Counted from the stretch's first letter, positions 18,238 to 29,094 are shown. The stretch is DNA of 64,000 nucleotides from Bifidobacterium moraviense (GCF_012932365.1 NZ_JAAIIH010000015.1:1-64000), one strand, 5' to 3'. Program-made: numbers and translations. Notes: generated from the sequence alone by a model not told the origin.

Positions 18238-20235
18238 TTAGAAGTCCGAGTCGAACCAGACCTGCATCTGGCCCACCTCGCGGTTGGCCCAGGCGTAGTA
18301 CGGCACGAGCTTGAGGTCGTAGGACTTCTCCCCCACCGGATGCTCCTCGACGTCCGCGAACAGCGGGAAGTCGTCGCCGTCGTGCGTGCGCTTGGTGGCC
18401 GGGACCGTGATGACCTCCACGCCATCGAGCTCGCCGAAGTGGTATTCGGCCTTGGCGCGGCCGGCGTCGTGGCTGCCGATGTGGTAGTTCCACAGCGGGG
18501 CGGAGTTGTCGGCCTCCTCGGCGCAGTACACGATCGGGCCGCGCATCACGGCGATCTTGCCGATGTCGTGGCGCACGAGCGTCTTGGAGCGCATGAACTT
18601 CACGGCCATGTCCAGGTCGAGCGTGATCTCGGTGGTGCCGGAGGTCACCTCGATCGAGACGAAGCCGTTGTCCACGGGCAGACGGCGGGCGTCCTCGCCG
18701 TTGACGGTCATCTCGTGCTTGGAGGCGGACCAGGACGGGATGCGCACCAGGAATTCGACCGGATCGGCGCCCTCGGGCACGGTGACGGTGAACTCGATGT
18801 GGCCGTCCCACGGGAAGTTGGACTTCTGGGAGACCTTGACGCCGTCGAAGAACTCCGCGTCGTTGGCGATGAACTGGTGGGCGATGATCTCGCGGCGATC
18901 CTCGTGCACGGTGTACAGGTAGCGGTCCACGGATGCGATCAGGCGGGCGATGTTGGCCGGGCAGCAGGCGCAGCCGAACCATTCGGCGCGATGCATGAGC
19001 ACGTGGTAGCGGTCCGGGTTGTGCTCGGTGGCCTGGGGATCGGCCTCGAGGGCGTTGACGTAGTAGAAGTGCTTGCCGTCAAGCGCGATGCCGGCGATCG
19101 AGCCGTTGAACAGCTCCTTCTCCAGCACGTCGGCGTACTCGCCCTTGGTCTCGAGCTCGAGCATCTGGCGGGCCAGGAAGCTCATGGCCACGGAGGCGCA
19201 GGTCTCGCCGTACATGGTGTCGTTCGGCAGGTCGTAGTCGTAGGTGAACGCCTCGCCCACGTGCGTGGAGCCCACGCCGCCGGTGATGTACATGCGCTTG
19301 GTGACGATGTTGTGCCACAGGCGCTTGGCGGTCTCCTCGAGCTCCTTGTCGCCGGTCAGGCGGGCCACGTGGGCGACGCCGGTGAGCATGTAGCCCACGC
19401 GCACGGCATGGCCCTCGGCGGTCTGCTGCTGGCGGATCGGGCGGGCGGTCTGCGTGTACTCGTGGGTCCAGCCGCGCATCTGCGGGAAGATGTCCGTGGA
19501 GCCGTCGCCGATCTTCTCGTTCTGCTTGTCGTAGAAGCTCGGATCCTTGCCGCGCACGTCGATGAAGAACTTGGCGAGGTCGAGGTACTTCCGCTCGTGG
19601 GTGACCTCGTAGAGGCGGGACAGGGCGAGCTCGATCTCCGGGTGGCCGTCGGCGCCGGGGATCTTGCCGTCCTCCTCGCCGAAGTTGGCGTCCAGGCACT
19701 CGGCCATACTGCGGGCCACGTCGAGGGCCTGCTCGTTGCCGGTGACCTCGTAGTACGCCACGGCGGCCTCGATGTAATGGCCCATCACGTACATCTCGTG
19801 GGACTGCTGGATCTGGGTGAACCGCTCGCGGTTGGCGAACGCGCCGGACTTGATGATGTACGGGGTGTCCAGATAGCCGTCCTCGCGCTGGGCGCGGGCG
19901 ATGAGGTCCACGAGCTTGTCGCACAGCTCCTTGAGCTGCTCGTCGGGCTCGTAGGCCAGCGAGTAGGCGGCCTCCTCGAGCCACTTGTACACGTCGGAGT
20001 CCTGGAAGACGAAGCCCTTGAACTCGCCTTCCTCGTCGCCGGCAGCGATGCGCAGGTTGCGCACGGCGCGGCTGTAGTGGTAGTCGATGTCCTGCTTGGC
20101 GCCCGAGGGGTCGCGCGGGATGTCGATCTTCTGCTCGTCGTTGATGACCGCCCACTGGTAGGGGATCACCTCCTTGGCGACATTCTCGCGATACCTGCGC
20201 CAGAATGGCGAGGTCACCGTCACCTTGGTGCTCAT
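18238..20235 (-). CDS. GH127 beta-L-arabinofuranosidase
   Basis: The 665-residue protein aligns in motif order and length with B. longum HypBA1 (658 residues), which releases L-arabinose from beta-arabino-oligosaccharides of hydroxyproline-rich glycoproteins. The zinc and catalytic residues are visible: Glu344 and Cys346 in GETCAS, and Cys424-Cys425 in GCACCPAN, spaced like Glu338, Cys340, Cys417 and Cys418 of HypBA1. There is no signal peptide, so it acts in the cytoplasm on imported sugars. The start at 20235 has GGAAAGGACGGGAG upstream; the longer frame to 20298 lacks this. It is first in a two-gene operon with the symporter and diverges from a LacI regulator. Confidence 0.93.
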   Translation of the reverse strand: MSTKVTVTSPFWRRYRENVAKEVIPYQWAVINDEQKIDIPRDPSGAKQDIDYHYSRAVRNLRIAAGDEEGEFKGFVFQDSDVYKWLEEAAYSLAYEPDEQLKELCDKLVDLIARAQREDGYLDTPYIIKSGAFANRERFTQIQQSHEMYVMGHYIEAAVAYYEVTGNEQALDVARSMAECLDANFGEEDGKIPGADGHPEIELALSRLYEVTHERKYLDLAKFFIDVRGKDPSFYDKQNEKIGDGSTDIFPQMRGWTHEYTQTARPIRQQQTAEGHAVRVGYMLTGVAHVARLTGDKELEETAKRLWHNIVTKRMYITGGVGSTHVGEAFTYDYDLPNDTMYGETCASVAMSFLARQMLELETKGEYADVLEKELFNGSIAGIALDGKHFYYVNALEADPQATEHNPDRYHVLMHRAEWFGCACCPANIARLIASVDRYLYTVHEDRREIIAHQFIANDAEFFDGVKVSQKSNFPWDGHIEFTVTVPEGADPVEFLVRIPSWSASKHEMTVNGEDARRLPVDNGFVSIEVTSGTTEITLDLDMAVKFMRSKTLVRHDIGKIAVMRGPIVYCAEEADNSAPLWNYHIGSHDAGRAKAEYHFGELDGVEVITVPATKRTHDGDDFPLFADVEEHPVGEKSYDLKLVPYYAWANREVGQMQVWFDSDF

Positions 20236-20372
20236 GCTCCCGTCCTTTCCGTTCCACGTCGATCGGTCGATCCGGCTCCAAGACCTGCAGCTGCGCAACT
20301 CCTTGCCCCTGAACCGGCATCTGTGGACGATGGTACGAGCCCGGCGCGCGGCGTTCGCGTGGGTCGTGCGAA

Positions 20373-20410
20373 TGGGAAAATTTTCCCAAAACGGCGACGG
20401 CGGGTACTAT
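20373..20410 (+). promoter_or_regulatory. Palindromic operator and promoter between GH127 and lacI-type genes
   Basis: TGGGAAAATTTTCCCA (20373-20388) is a perfect 16-base palindrome. On the plus strand a -10 TACTAT (20405-20410) ends seven bases before the ATG at 20418, and the -35 position falls in the palindrome. Autoregulation and control of the divergent GH127 operon are inferred. Confidence 0.6.
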
Positions 20411-20417
20411 TCCCCCT

Positions 20418-21635
20418 ATGAGGGGAACGGCATCGAACACATCGAGCGCATCGGACGCAGACGGACGCGGGGACGGGGATGCGCGTGGCGGCCGGCGCGT
20501 CACGCTGCGGGATGTGGCCGAGGCGGCCAGCGTGTCCGTGGCGACGGCGTCGAAGGCGCTCAACGGCACGGGACGGTTGTCCGCGAAGACCCGGCGGATC
20601 GTGCAGACCGCGGCGAAGGAACTGGGATACCGCAAGACCGCGGCCGACTCGGACGGCTACGCCAATCCGGCAGCGGCGGGAGCGGCGGGCACGGCGGGCG
20701 CAGCGGCCAGACCGGGCGTGCCGGGCGCAAATCGGGCCGCCGCAGTGCGACAAACGCAGCGGTCGGGGCTGGTGGGGCTGATCACGTCGGACTACAACGG
20801 CCGGTTCTCGCTGCCGCTGCTCATGGGCGCGGAGAACACGCTGGGCGCGTCCAACCACGCGGCCCTGCTCATGAGCTCGCACGGCCGGGCCGCCCTGGAG
20901 CGCAGCCACATCGACCAGTTGGCCGCGCACGGCGTGGACGGGCTGATCGTGGTGGGCGACACCTCGAACCCGCGCCCGCCGCTCAAGCCGTCCACCACGA
21001 TGGGCCTGCCGGTGGTCTACACGTATGATCCGTCCACCGACCCGGCTGATTGCAGCGTGGTGTGCGACAACGTGGGCGCGGGCGCGCAGGCGATCGAATA
21101 CCTGCTGAGCCTGCGTCGCCGCTACATTGCGGTGATCGCCGGACCGGAGGACTTTCAGGCCGCGCACGATCGCGTCAAGGGCGCGTGGCGCACGTTCACG
21201 CTATATGATTTCCGCCCGGTCGCGGTGCTGTACGACTCGTGGAGCGAGGAATGGGGCGAGCGGGTCGCCCGCGTGCTGGTGGACCGGTATCCGCATCTGG
21301 ACGCGATCTACGCGCTGAGTGATGAGATCGCGCGCGGGGCCGTGCGCGGGCTGCTGGCGATCGGCAAGCGCGTGCCGCAGGACGTGGCGGTGATCGGGCA
21401 CGACAACTGGTTCGTGTTCTGCTCGAACGCGCACCCCACGCTCACCACGTTCGACAACAACATCGCGCTGATCGGCAAAACCGCGGCGAAGTTCCTGCTC
21501 GACGCGATCCGCGGGCATCCGCACCGCGGCGTGACGGCCGTGGAGTGCCCGATGATCGTGCGCGAGTCCACCGAGCCCGAGCGCCGGACCGCGCTCAACA
21601 GCTCCGACCGCATCTTCCGCCGCAACAACGCATAA
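20418..21635 (+). CDS. LacI-family regulator of the GH127 operon
   Basis: The 405-residue protein has a LacI helix-turn-helix at about 28-75 (VTLRDVAEAASVSVATASKALNG) and a periplasmic-binding-like ligand domain from about 118 (GLVGLITSDYNGRFSLPLLMG ... YTYDPSTDPADCSVVCDN). It is longer than usual because of a Gly/Asp-rich N terminus and an Ala/Gly/Pro-rich insertion at about 75-115 between the two domains. No ribosome site precedes the ATG, and the -10 TACTAT ends seven bases upstream, so the mRNA is probably leaderless. The gene diverges from GH127 and shares a palindromic control region with it. Confidence 0.85.
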   Translation: MRGTASNTSSASDADGRGDGDARGGRRVTLRDVAEAASVSVATASKALNGTGRLSAKTRRIVQTAAKELGYRKTAADSDGYANPAAAGAAGTAGAAARPGVPGANRAAAVRQTQRSGLVGLITSDYNGRFSLPLLMGAENTLGASNHAALLMSSHGRAALERSHIDQLAAHGVDGLIVVGDTSNPRPPLKPSTTMGLPVVYTYDPSTDPADCSVVCDNVGAGAQAIEYLLSLRRRYIAVIAGPEDFQAAHDRVKGAWRTFTLYDFRPVAVLYDSWSEEWGERVARVLVDRYPHLDAIYALSDEIARGAVRGLLAIGKRVPQDVAVIGHDNWFVFCSNAHPTLTTFDNNIALIGKTAAKFLLDAIRGHPHRGVTAVECPMIVRESTEPERRTALNSSDRIFRRNNA

Positions 21636-21650
21636 AAAGCATGAAAAAGC

Positions 21651-21710
21651 GATCCCGAGCGTCAAACCCGCGCTGAGGGGCTGCTCAGCGCGGGTTTGAC
21701 GCTCGGGATC
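21651..21710 (-). terminator. Terminator with a 26-base perfect stem, between lacI-type gene and hspR
   Basis: Arms at 21651-21676 and 21685-21710 are perfectly complementary with an 8-base loop. The genes on both sides converge on it. The minus-strand exit reads GCTTTTT, so it mainly ends hspR transcription, and it may work both ways. Confidence 0.85.
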
Positions 21711-21746
21711 GTATATTGGCGCGGATTTGGGCCCGGAATTCGGCTT

Positions 21747-22337
21747 TTACGCACCCCAGACGACCATGGTGGAACCGGATGCGGCGGGGCGGATGGCGGG
21801 AAGCAGCGCATCGGCGTCCGCAGAGCCAGATGATGGGCCGGCAGTGATCTCGCGCGCGTGGGCGTGGATCTCGTGGCGCCACATGCGGGCGCGGCGGGAG
21901 CGCTGCACCTCCACGATGTCGCCGTCGGCGTCGGCCGCGAAGATCGACGACCCGGCCGGCTTGCGCAGGCGGCGGACCTGCCGACGCAGCTGGCGGTTCT
22001 CCTCCTGCAGTTCGAGGATGCGGGTGATGCCCGCAAGATTGATCGACTCGTCCTGACTCAGATGCTGGGCCTGCACGAGCCGGTCGATGTCACGCAGCGA
22101 ATAGCGGCGCGCGCCGCCGCCCGTGCGCCGCGGAGTGACCAGACCGATGCGATCGTACTGGCGCAGCGTCTGCGGGTGCACGCCCGCCAGCTGCGCGGCC
22201 TGCGACACGGTGAACACGGGCAGGTTCACGTCGAAGCCCATGTCGTCCGCCTCGTCAAGCTCCATGCGCCCGTCCACCAGGGTGCGAGCGCACAGCACGT
22301 ACGCCTTGCGGATCTGCTGGGCGATTTTTGCCGTCAT
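21747..22337 (-). CDS. hspR: Heat-shock repressor HspR (MerR family)
   Basis: The 196-residue protein has a MerR helix-turn-helix (FTVSQAAQLAGVHPQTLRQYDRIGL..., about 40-75) followed by an RRYS wing, a coiled segment (ILELQEENRQLRRQVRRLRK) and a variable C terminus. HspR represses dnaK operons of actinobacteria by binding HAIR elements with DnaK as co-repressor; a HAIR site is visible at 26534-26554. The ATG at 22337 has AAGGAG eight bases upstream. It is the last gene of dnaK-grpE-dnaJ-hspR, but 434 bases of repeats separate it from dnaJ, unusual for this operon. The N terminus is about 40 residues longer before the helix-turn-helix than in short HspRs. Confidence 0.9.
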   Translation of the reverse strand: MTAKIAQQIRKAYVLCARTLVDGRMELDEADDMGFDVNLPVFTVSQAAQLAGVHPQTLRQYDRIGLVTPRRTGGGARRYSLRDIDRLVQAQHLSQDESINLAGITRILELQEENRQLRRQVRRLRKPAGSSIFAADADGDIVEVQRSRRARMWRHEIHAHAREITAGPSSGSADADALLPAIRPAASGSTMVVWGA

Positions 22338-22475
22338 CTGCGCGCTCCTTTCCGAACGTGTGTCGTGAACATCGATATCATCCCGAGCCGAGCGGGGCTC
22401 TCCTCCCCCGGTCATTCCTGACCAGAGCAAGACCCCTACCCCGGTCACCCTGAGCGAAGCCAAGCCCCCCCTTCG

Positions 22476-22576
22476 GTCATCCTGAGCGAAGCCCGTAGGG
22501 CGGAGTCGAAGGATCCTTGGCTTTCCCGGAACGTCAAGGATCCTTCGACTCCGGCTTCGCCTCCGCTCAGGATGAC
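22476..22576. repeat. Palindromic repeat, GTCATCCTGAGCG / AAGGATCCTTCGACTCCG family
   Basis: The element starts GTCATCCTGAGCG, has inner AAGGATCCTT words, and ends CGCTCAGGATGAC, forming an imperfect palindrome of about 100 bases. Partial tails continue to about 22605. A second full copy is at 33876-33980. It lies between dnaJ and hspR on the transcribed path. Confidence 0.8.
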
Positions 22577-22635
22577 GGAGAGACAGCGCCTCCGCTCAGG
22601 ATGACGAGGGGAGTTGCCGTCGCGAGTCCTTCCAG

Positions 22636-22762
22636 CCCTTGGCTCCCCTCAAAGAGGGGAGCCAAGAGAGATGTGCCCCCTCGGAGAGGGGCCCGTGCTG
22701 CGGCTCCCCTCCTTGAGGGGAGCTGTCCGCGAACGCGGACTGAGGGGAGCCATGGGCACCCC
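22636..22762. repeat. Palindromic repeat, GGCTCCCCTC / GAGGGGAGC family
   Basis: GGCTCCCCTC and GAGGGGAGCC arms form two or three stacked hairpins, including GGAGCTGTCCGCGAACGCGG ending in TGAGGGGAGCC. Related copies are at 23828-23853, 56874-57025 and 63951-63999. Here it lies just downstream of the dnaJ stop. Confidence 0.8.
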
Positions 22763-22771
22763 GCCAGACCG

Positions 22772-23782
22772 TCACCGCTCGACGTATTCGCCGGCGGCCT
22801 TGTCGAATTCCTTGGCGGCGTGCTTGACGCCCAGCCCCGGCTTGGCGGGCACCTGGATCATCACGCGCCCCACCAGATCGCCCGGCGTATTGCCGCGCTG
22901 CACGCCCTTGCCGGCGATGCGCACTTCGGTGCCGGACGACGAGCCGGCAGGCACCTTGAACGTGACCTCGTTGCCGTCGATGTCCCTGGCCGTCACCTTG
23001 GCGCCGGCCACGGCCTCGCCCACGCTCACCGGCAGGTCCATGACGATGTCGCGGCCGCGCATCGCGAACGTCGGATCGTCCTTGACGCTCACCGCGAGAT
23101 ACAGGTCGCCGTGCTTGCCGCCGTTGATGCCCGCATGGCCCTTGCCGGCCAGACGGATCTTCTGACCGTCCTTGACGCCTGCGGGGATGTGCGTCTTGAA
23201 CTTCTCGCCGTCCACGCTCAGCGAGACCGTGGCGCCCTTGACCGCCTGACGCAGCGTCAGCGTGATCTTGGAGTTGCGGTCCTTGCCCTGCTGCGGACGC
23301 GGCGGCTCCTCGTAGCCGTAGCCCGCGCCGCCGTACGGCGAGCCCGCGCCCGCCGCGCCGGCGCCCTGCGCGCCGCCGAACATCGAGAAGATGTCGTTGA
23401 GGTTCGGGTTGCCGCCGCCGGACGTGCTGAAGCGGATGCGCGAGCCGTTGCCGCCCGCGCCGCCGCCGAACATGCCGCCGAACATGTCGGCGAAGCCGGA
23501 GGCGTCGAATCCGCCCTGGCCGGAGCCGCCGGCGAAGCGCGCGCCGCCCATGCCGAACTGGCGGATCGCGTCGTACTTCTGGCGCTGCTCCTTGTTGCTC
23601 AGCACGTCGTACGCCTCGGAGATGTCCTTGAACTTCTCCTCGGCCTCCTTGGTCTTGTTGAGATCCGGATGGTACTTGCGCGCGAGCTTGCGGTACGCCT
23701 TGGTGATCTCCTGATCGCTGGCGTCCTTGGAGACACCGAGGACCTTGTAGAAATCCTTGCTCAGCCATTCATTCTCAGCCAT
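22772..23782 (-). CDS. dnaJ: DnaJ-family co-chaperone (no zinc finger)
   Basis: The 336-residue protein has an N-terminal J domain (about 9-75) with the essential HPD motif (KYHPDLNK), a long Gly/Phe-rich stretch (about 78-165) and C-terminal substrate-binding beta domains ([19 protein letters not shown] onward). The CxxCxGxG zinc-finger repeats are absent, so it is the CbpA-like type. It stimulates DnaK ATPase and loads substrates. The ATG at 23782 follows GAAAGGAGAC. It is the third gene of the dnaK operon, 81 bases after grpE with a perfect hairpin in that gap. Confidence 0.92.
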   Translation of the reverse strand: MAENEWLSKDFYKVLGVSKDASDQEITKAYRKLARKYHPDLNKTKEAEEKFKDISEAYDVLSNKEQRQKYDAIRQFGMGGARFAGGSGQGGFDASGFADMFGGMFGGGAGGNGSRIRFSTSGGGNPNLNDIFSMFGGAQGAGAAGAGSPYGGAGYGYEEPPRPQQGKDRNSKITLTLRQAVKGATVSLSVDGEKFKTHIPAGVKDGQKIRLAGKGHAGINGGKHGDLYLAVSVKDDPTFAMRGRDIVMDLPVSVGEAVAGAKVTARDIDGNEVTFKVPAGSSSGTEVRIAGKGVQRGNTPGDLVGRVMIQVPAKPGLGVKHAAKEFDKAAGEYVER

Positions 23783-23827
23783 CCCATGTCTCCTTTCCTC
23801 AAAGTGTTCATTCAGTCCTTATGAGAA

Positions 23828-23853
23828 GGCTCCCCTCGATGGGGAGGGGAGCC
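23828..23853. repeat. GGCTCCCCTC hairpin between grpE and dnaJ
   Basis: Perfect 10-base arms (23828-23837, 23844-23853) with a 6-base loop make a minimal member of the GGCTCCCC repeat family inside the heat-shock operon. It may attenuate or stabilise the transcript. Confidence 0.7.
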
Positions 23854-23863
23854 GGTGTACGTG

Positions 23864-24535
23864 TCAGGCCTGCGGCGAGGCGACCACCACGCGGGCCGCG
23901 CGGATCACGCGGTCGCCGATGCGGTAGCCGGCCTCCACCACGGTGTCGACGGTCTCCTTCTCGGCCGAAGCGTCCGGCTTGTGCAGGATCGCGTCGTGAC
24001 GGGTGGGGTCGAAGTCCTCGCCCTTCTCGCCGAACTTCTCGACGCCGAACTTGGCGAACGCCTTGTCGATCTTGGCCGCGACGGCGGTCATCGAGTCGCT
24101 CAGCTCGCCGTGCTCGCGGATGCGGTCGATGTCGTCCAGCGCGGGCAGCAGCGCGGTGAGCACGTCGATGATGCCGTGCTGGCGGAACCGCTCCTGCTCC
24201 TTGGTGGCGCGGTTGCGGAAGTTGATGAACTCCGCGCGCTCGCGCTGCAGCGCCTCGAGGTAGTCTGCGGCTTCCTTCTTCGCCTTGCCCAGCGGCGTCA
24301 GCTCGTCAGTGCCATCAGCAGCACCGTCAGCGGCAGCACCGTCGTTCGCAGCGCCGTCGGCGGTCTTGCCCGCCGTGGCATCCGCGCCCGCCGGCTGCTC
24401 GCCGGCAGCTGCCTGCGCGGCACCGGACGCACCGGCCGAAGCCGCGGCGCCGGCCGCATCCTGATCGGATGCGGCAGCGGCGTCATCGGCGTTCGGCAGG
24501 TCGTTCAGATAGTCATCCTTGTTGAACTCTGCCAT
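23864..24535 (-). CDS. grpE: Nucleotide exchange factor GrpE
   Basis: The 223-residue protein has a low-complexity Ala/Gly/Asp N terminus (about 10-75), then the GrpE coiled coil (KKEAADYLEALQRERAEFINFRNR) and beta domain (FDPTRHDAI, VVEAGYRIGDRVIRAARVVV). It releases ADP from DnaK. The Ala-rich extension is longer than in E. coli GrpE and typical of high-GC actinobacteria. The start at 24535 is 11 bases after the dnaK stop, indicating translational coupling. Confidence 0.95.
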   Translation of the reverse strand: MAEFNKDDYLNDLPNADDAAAASDQDAAGAAASAGASGAAQAAAGEQPAGADATAGKTADGAANDGAAADGAADGTDELTPLGKAKKEAADYLEALQRERAEFINFRNRATKEQERFRQHGIIDVLTALLPALDDIDRIREHGELSDSMTAVAAKIDKAFAKFGVEKFGEKGEDFDPTRHDAILHKPDASAEKETVDTVVEAGYRIGDRVIRAARVVVASPQA

Positions 24536-24546
24536 GGCGAGGACCC

Positions 24547-26436
<1,890 letters not shown>

Positions 26437-26533
26437 AATGTGCTCCTTTGTTGTTGTTCGTTCGTACGTTCTTCGCTCAGGTTCCGTTCGGCGGTCGCTG
26501 CCGTGACCTTGGCGGTTCCTTCGCCTTCCAAAA

Positions 26534-26566
26534 CTTGAGCCTACATCACTCAACTTTCGATCGCAA
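26534..26566 (-). promoter_or_regulatory. dnaK promoter with HspR (HAIR) operator
   Basis: CTTGAGC-N7-ACTCAAC (26534-26554) matches the HAIR consensus CTTGAGT-N7-ACTCAAG with one mismatch per arm end. On the minus strand a -35 TTGCGA (26561-26566) and -10 TAGGCT (26538-26543) are 17 bases apart, so HspR would sit across the promoter. Confidence 0.85.
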
Positions 26567-26649
26567 CTTTTTATTCCCGACTTCGGCGGGAATTTTTTGC
26601 AGGCCCGCGGCCCGCTCCCCGCCGCGCCGAAGACGACCCAAAGACGACG

Positions 26650-26694
26650 GACGGGGCTTCCCTCGCGCGTCATCCACGCGAGGGAAGCCCCGTC
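26650..26694 (-). terminator. Terminator of the alkaline phosphatase gene
   Basis: Perfect 18-base arms (26650-26667, 26677-26694) with a 9-base loop lie 94 bases past the phosphatase stop. No clear T run follows on the minus strand. Confidence 0.7.
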
Positions 26695-26787
26695 GTCATC
26701 GGGCAGACACCGCACGGGCGTCACGCACGCATCACGCGCGCGCCATACGCACGCCCGGCCCCACCCGGATCACCCGAGAGGAACCGC

Positions 26788-29094
26788 TCAGGCGGCGTTC
26801 ACCGCGAAGGCCGTGCCCTCGTCGTTCCAGCCGGCCGCGCCCTTGAGCGCGTTGTACTCGTCCTCGCTGGAGGTGAAGAGGTGGTGGTTGTTCACGGTGT
26901 CGTACAGGCGGTGGACCGTCTGCGTGCCGTCGGCCGGGGCGTAGAACGCCACGCCCTCGTCCTTCCAGCCGGCGTCGCGCAGCGCGGAGATCTCGGCGTC
27001 GGAGGTGGTGAAGACGTGGTCGTTGATCTGGGCGTTGTAGAAGCGCTCCACGACCACGGCACCCTCGGTGCCCTCCGGGACGGTCCTGAAGGCCGTACCC
27101 TCGGAACGCCAGCCGTTCTTGACCAGGCTCTTGGCCTCGCCACGGTCAGCAGTCACCATGTGGTCGCCGTTCGCCGGGTTGTACACGCGGTACACGTTCA
27201 CGTAGCCGGCGGGGCCGTCGGCGTCGATCGTCAGGTCCACGCTCTTGCCGGACTGGTTGCCCTTGACGGTCACCACGTCGCCCTTCTTGGCGCCGTTGAG
27301 CGCGAAGGTGGTGGTGGCGGCGGTCTGGACGCGGATGCCGGAGACCGGGGTGTCGGACACGGAGGCGTCCTTCACCTTGCCGTCGGCGCCCTTGAGCTGG
27401 TAGGAGAGGACCGCGTCGCCGTTGAAGCCGGTGGCCTTGACGGAGCCGGAGGCCGCGTCGTACTCGAGCTTGGCGCCGTCGGAGAGCTTGTTCTGGTCGG
27501 CGGTGTCGGCCGCGAGGCCCAGCGCGTGCGCCATGGTGTAGAAGGCGTCGGTCTGGTCGGTCAGGCCGTCCACGCGGGAGGCACCGGGGCCGGAGGCCGC
27601 GATGCGCAGCTGGGTGCCGGTGTGCTCCATGCCGCCGTCGTTGTAGCCCACCTCGGGGTTCTCGGCGTCGGGGTCGACCGCGGTGGCGGTGCCGTAGGAG
27701 ACGACGATGGTGGCGCCGTCGACCGGGGACTTGAGGATGGTGCTCAGCGCGTATGCCGGCGGCTCGCCGACGATCTGGCTGGTGTGCGCGTGGTCGGCGG
27801 TCACGATGACCAGGGTGTCGCTGAGGTCCACCTTCTTGAGGGCGGCGGAGATGGCCTTGTCGAGGTCATCGGTCTCGCCGATCTGGCCGCAGGCGTTGGC
27901 GGCGTGGTCCTGCTTGTCGATGGATGCGCCCTCGACCTGCAGGAAGAAGCCGTTCGAGGACTTCGGGTTGGCCTGCAGCAGGTCGATGGCCTTGCTGGTC
28001 ATGTCGGCCAGGGAAGCGCCCTGCGCGCCGAGCCAGTCGGGGTTGGCCTCGCACTGAATGGCGCCGCGGGCCTCGGTCTCCTTCTGGGCAAGAGCCGGGG
28101 TGGCCTTGAACTGCGTGGGCAGGTTGCCGTCGCCGAGCAGCGCGAGCACCGGGGCATCGTCCTTGTAGGACAGGTTCTTGAAGCCGTTCACGTCGCCGGA
28201 CTGCACGGTCTGGAAGCCGCGGTCGGCGGCCTGCTGCCACAGGGTCTTGCCGTTCTCGTCGAGCTGGTTGAAGTACTTGGAGCCGCCGCCGATGGTCACG
28301 TCGGCGCGGGTGTCGAGCAGCTGCTCGGAGATGGAGCCGATGCCGCCGTTCACCTTGAGCTGGTCGGCCAGGCAGTTCTTGGCCTGGTTGCCGTCGGAGG
28401 CGTCGAGCTTGCCGTCCTTGTTGGTGTCGGTCTTGCCGTCCCACTTGCCCTGCGGGCCGTAGCAGGCGCGCTCGGTGGAGTGGGATTCGAGGACGGCCGG
28501 GGTGGCGTCCTGGATCTCGGCGGTGGTGACGTTGCCGGTGGCCAGACCCTTGGCCTTGGCGAGCTCGATGAGGTTGAGCTGCGGGTTGCCGTAGATGTCC
28601 ACGTCCACGGCGTTGTTGTAGGTCTTGGTGCCGGTGGACCAGCCGGAGCCGGACGCGGAGGAATCGGTCACGGGGGTGACCACGCCGGCCTTGGTGTTGC
28701 CGGCGAGGTTGCCAGCCTTGTCCTTGGCCATCAGGGAGTCGTTGGAGCTGTTGCCCAGCGAGAACGTGGTGTACTGGCCGGTGCCGGTCTCCACGCCGGG
28801 GTTCAGGTTCGGCTGGCCGATCTTGTCCAGGCCGTCGAAGCTGCCGTTGGCGCCGTGCAGATAGTCGCGCGCGACGGTGATCTCGGAGTCGCCCATGCCG
28901 TCACCGAGGAAGTAGATGACGTTCTTGGCGGTCTTGGCGTTGCCGTACACGCCGGCGATGCGCTGCGCACCGCCGTGGACGGCAAGGTCCTGCACCTGCT
29001 TGCCTTCGGCCGCGGAAGCCACGCCCGGCACGACGGCCAGCATGGCGAGCGAAGCGACGGCCGCGCAGGCCGCCTTCAATCCCTTGTGCTTCAC
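26788..29094 (-). CDS. Secreted alkaline phosphatase with DUF5648-type C terminus
   Basis: The 768-residue protein begins with a GTG start at 29094 (AAAGGAACAGAGAA upstream) and a signal peptide ending near ASA-AEG. The catalytic domain is PhoA-type: metal motif FLGDGMGDSEIT, nucleophile Ser in DSSASGSGW near residue 147, SIDKQDHAAN, TADHAHTS and MEHTGTQLRI supplying the metal-binding Asp and His residues. Residues about 530-630 form an Ig-like segment. Residues about 633-768 are three DUF5648-type repeats (YRVYNPANGDH, ERFYNAQINDH, HRLYDTVNNHH), the same module that ends the large glycosidase at 1112. There is no LPXTG motif. It would release phosphate outside the cell. No Pho box was identified. 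Confidence 0.9.
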   Translation of the reverse strand: MKHKGLKAACAAVASLAMLAVVPGVASAAEGKQVQDLAVHGGAQRIAGVYGNAKTAKNVIYFLGDGMGDSEITVARDYLHGANGSFDGLDKIGQPNLNPGVETGTGQYTTFSLGNSSNDSLMAKDKAGNLAGNTKAGVVTPVTDSSASGSGWSTGTKTYNNAVDVDIYGNPQLNLIELAKAKGLATGNVTTAEIQDATPAVLESHSTERACYGPQGKWDGKTDTNKDGKLDASDGNQAKNCLADQLKVNGGIGSISEQLLDTRADVTIGGGSKYFNQLDENGKTLWQQAADRGFQTVQSGDVNGFKNLSYKDDAPVLALLGDGNLPTQFKATPALAQKETEARGAIQCEANPDWLGAQGASLADMTSKAIDLLQANPKSSNGFFLQVEGASIDKQDHAANACGQIGETDDLDKAISAALKKVDLSDTLVIVTADHAHTSQIVGEPPAYALSTILKSPVDGATIVVSYGTATAVDPDAENPEVGYNDGGMEHTGTQLRIAASGPGASRVDGLTDQTDAFYTMAHALGLAADTADQNKLSDGAKLEYDAASGSVKATGFNGDAVLSYQLKGADGKVKDASVSDTPVSGIRVQTAATTTFALNGAKKGDVVTVKGNQSGKSVDLTIDADGPAGYVNVYRVYNPANGDHMVTADRGEAKSLVKNGWRSEGTAFRTVPEGTEGAVVVERFYNAQINDHVFTTSDAEISALRDAGWKDEGVAFYAPADGTQTVHRLYDTVNNHHLFTSSEDEYNALKGAAGWNDEGTAFAVNAA

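Noticed and set aside
26437..26724. Longer DnaK start at 26724
   Set aside because: The extension overlaps the HAIR-containing promoter; [10 protein letters not shown] must be near the N terminus.
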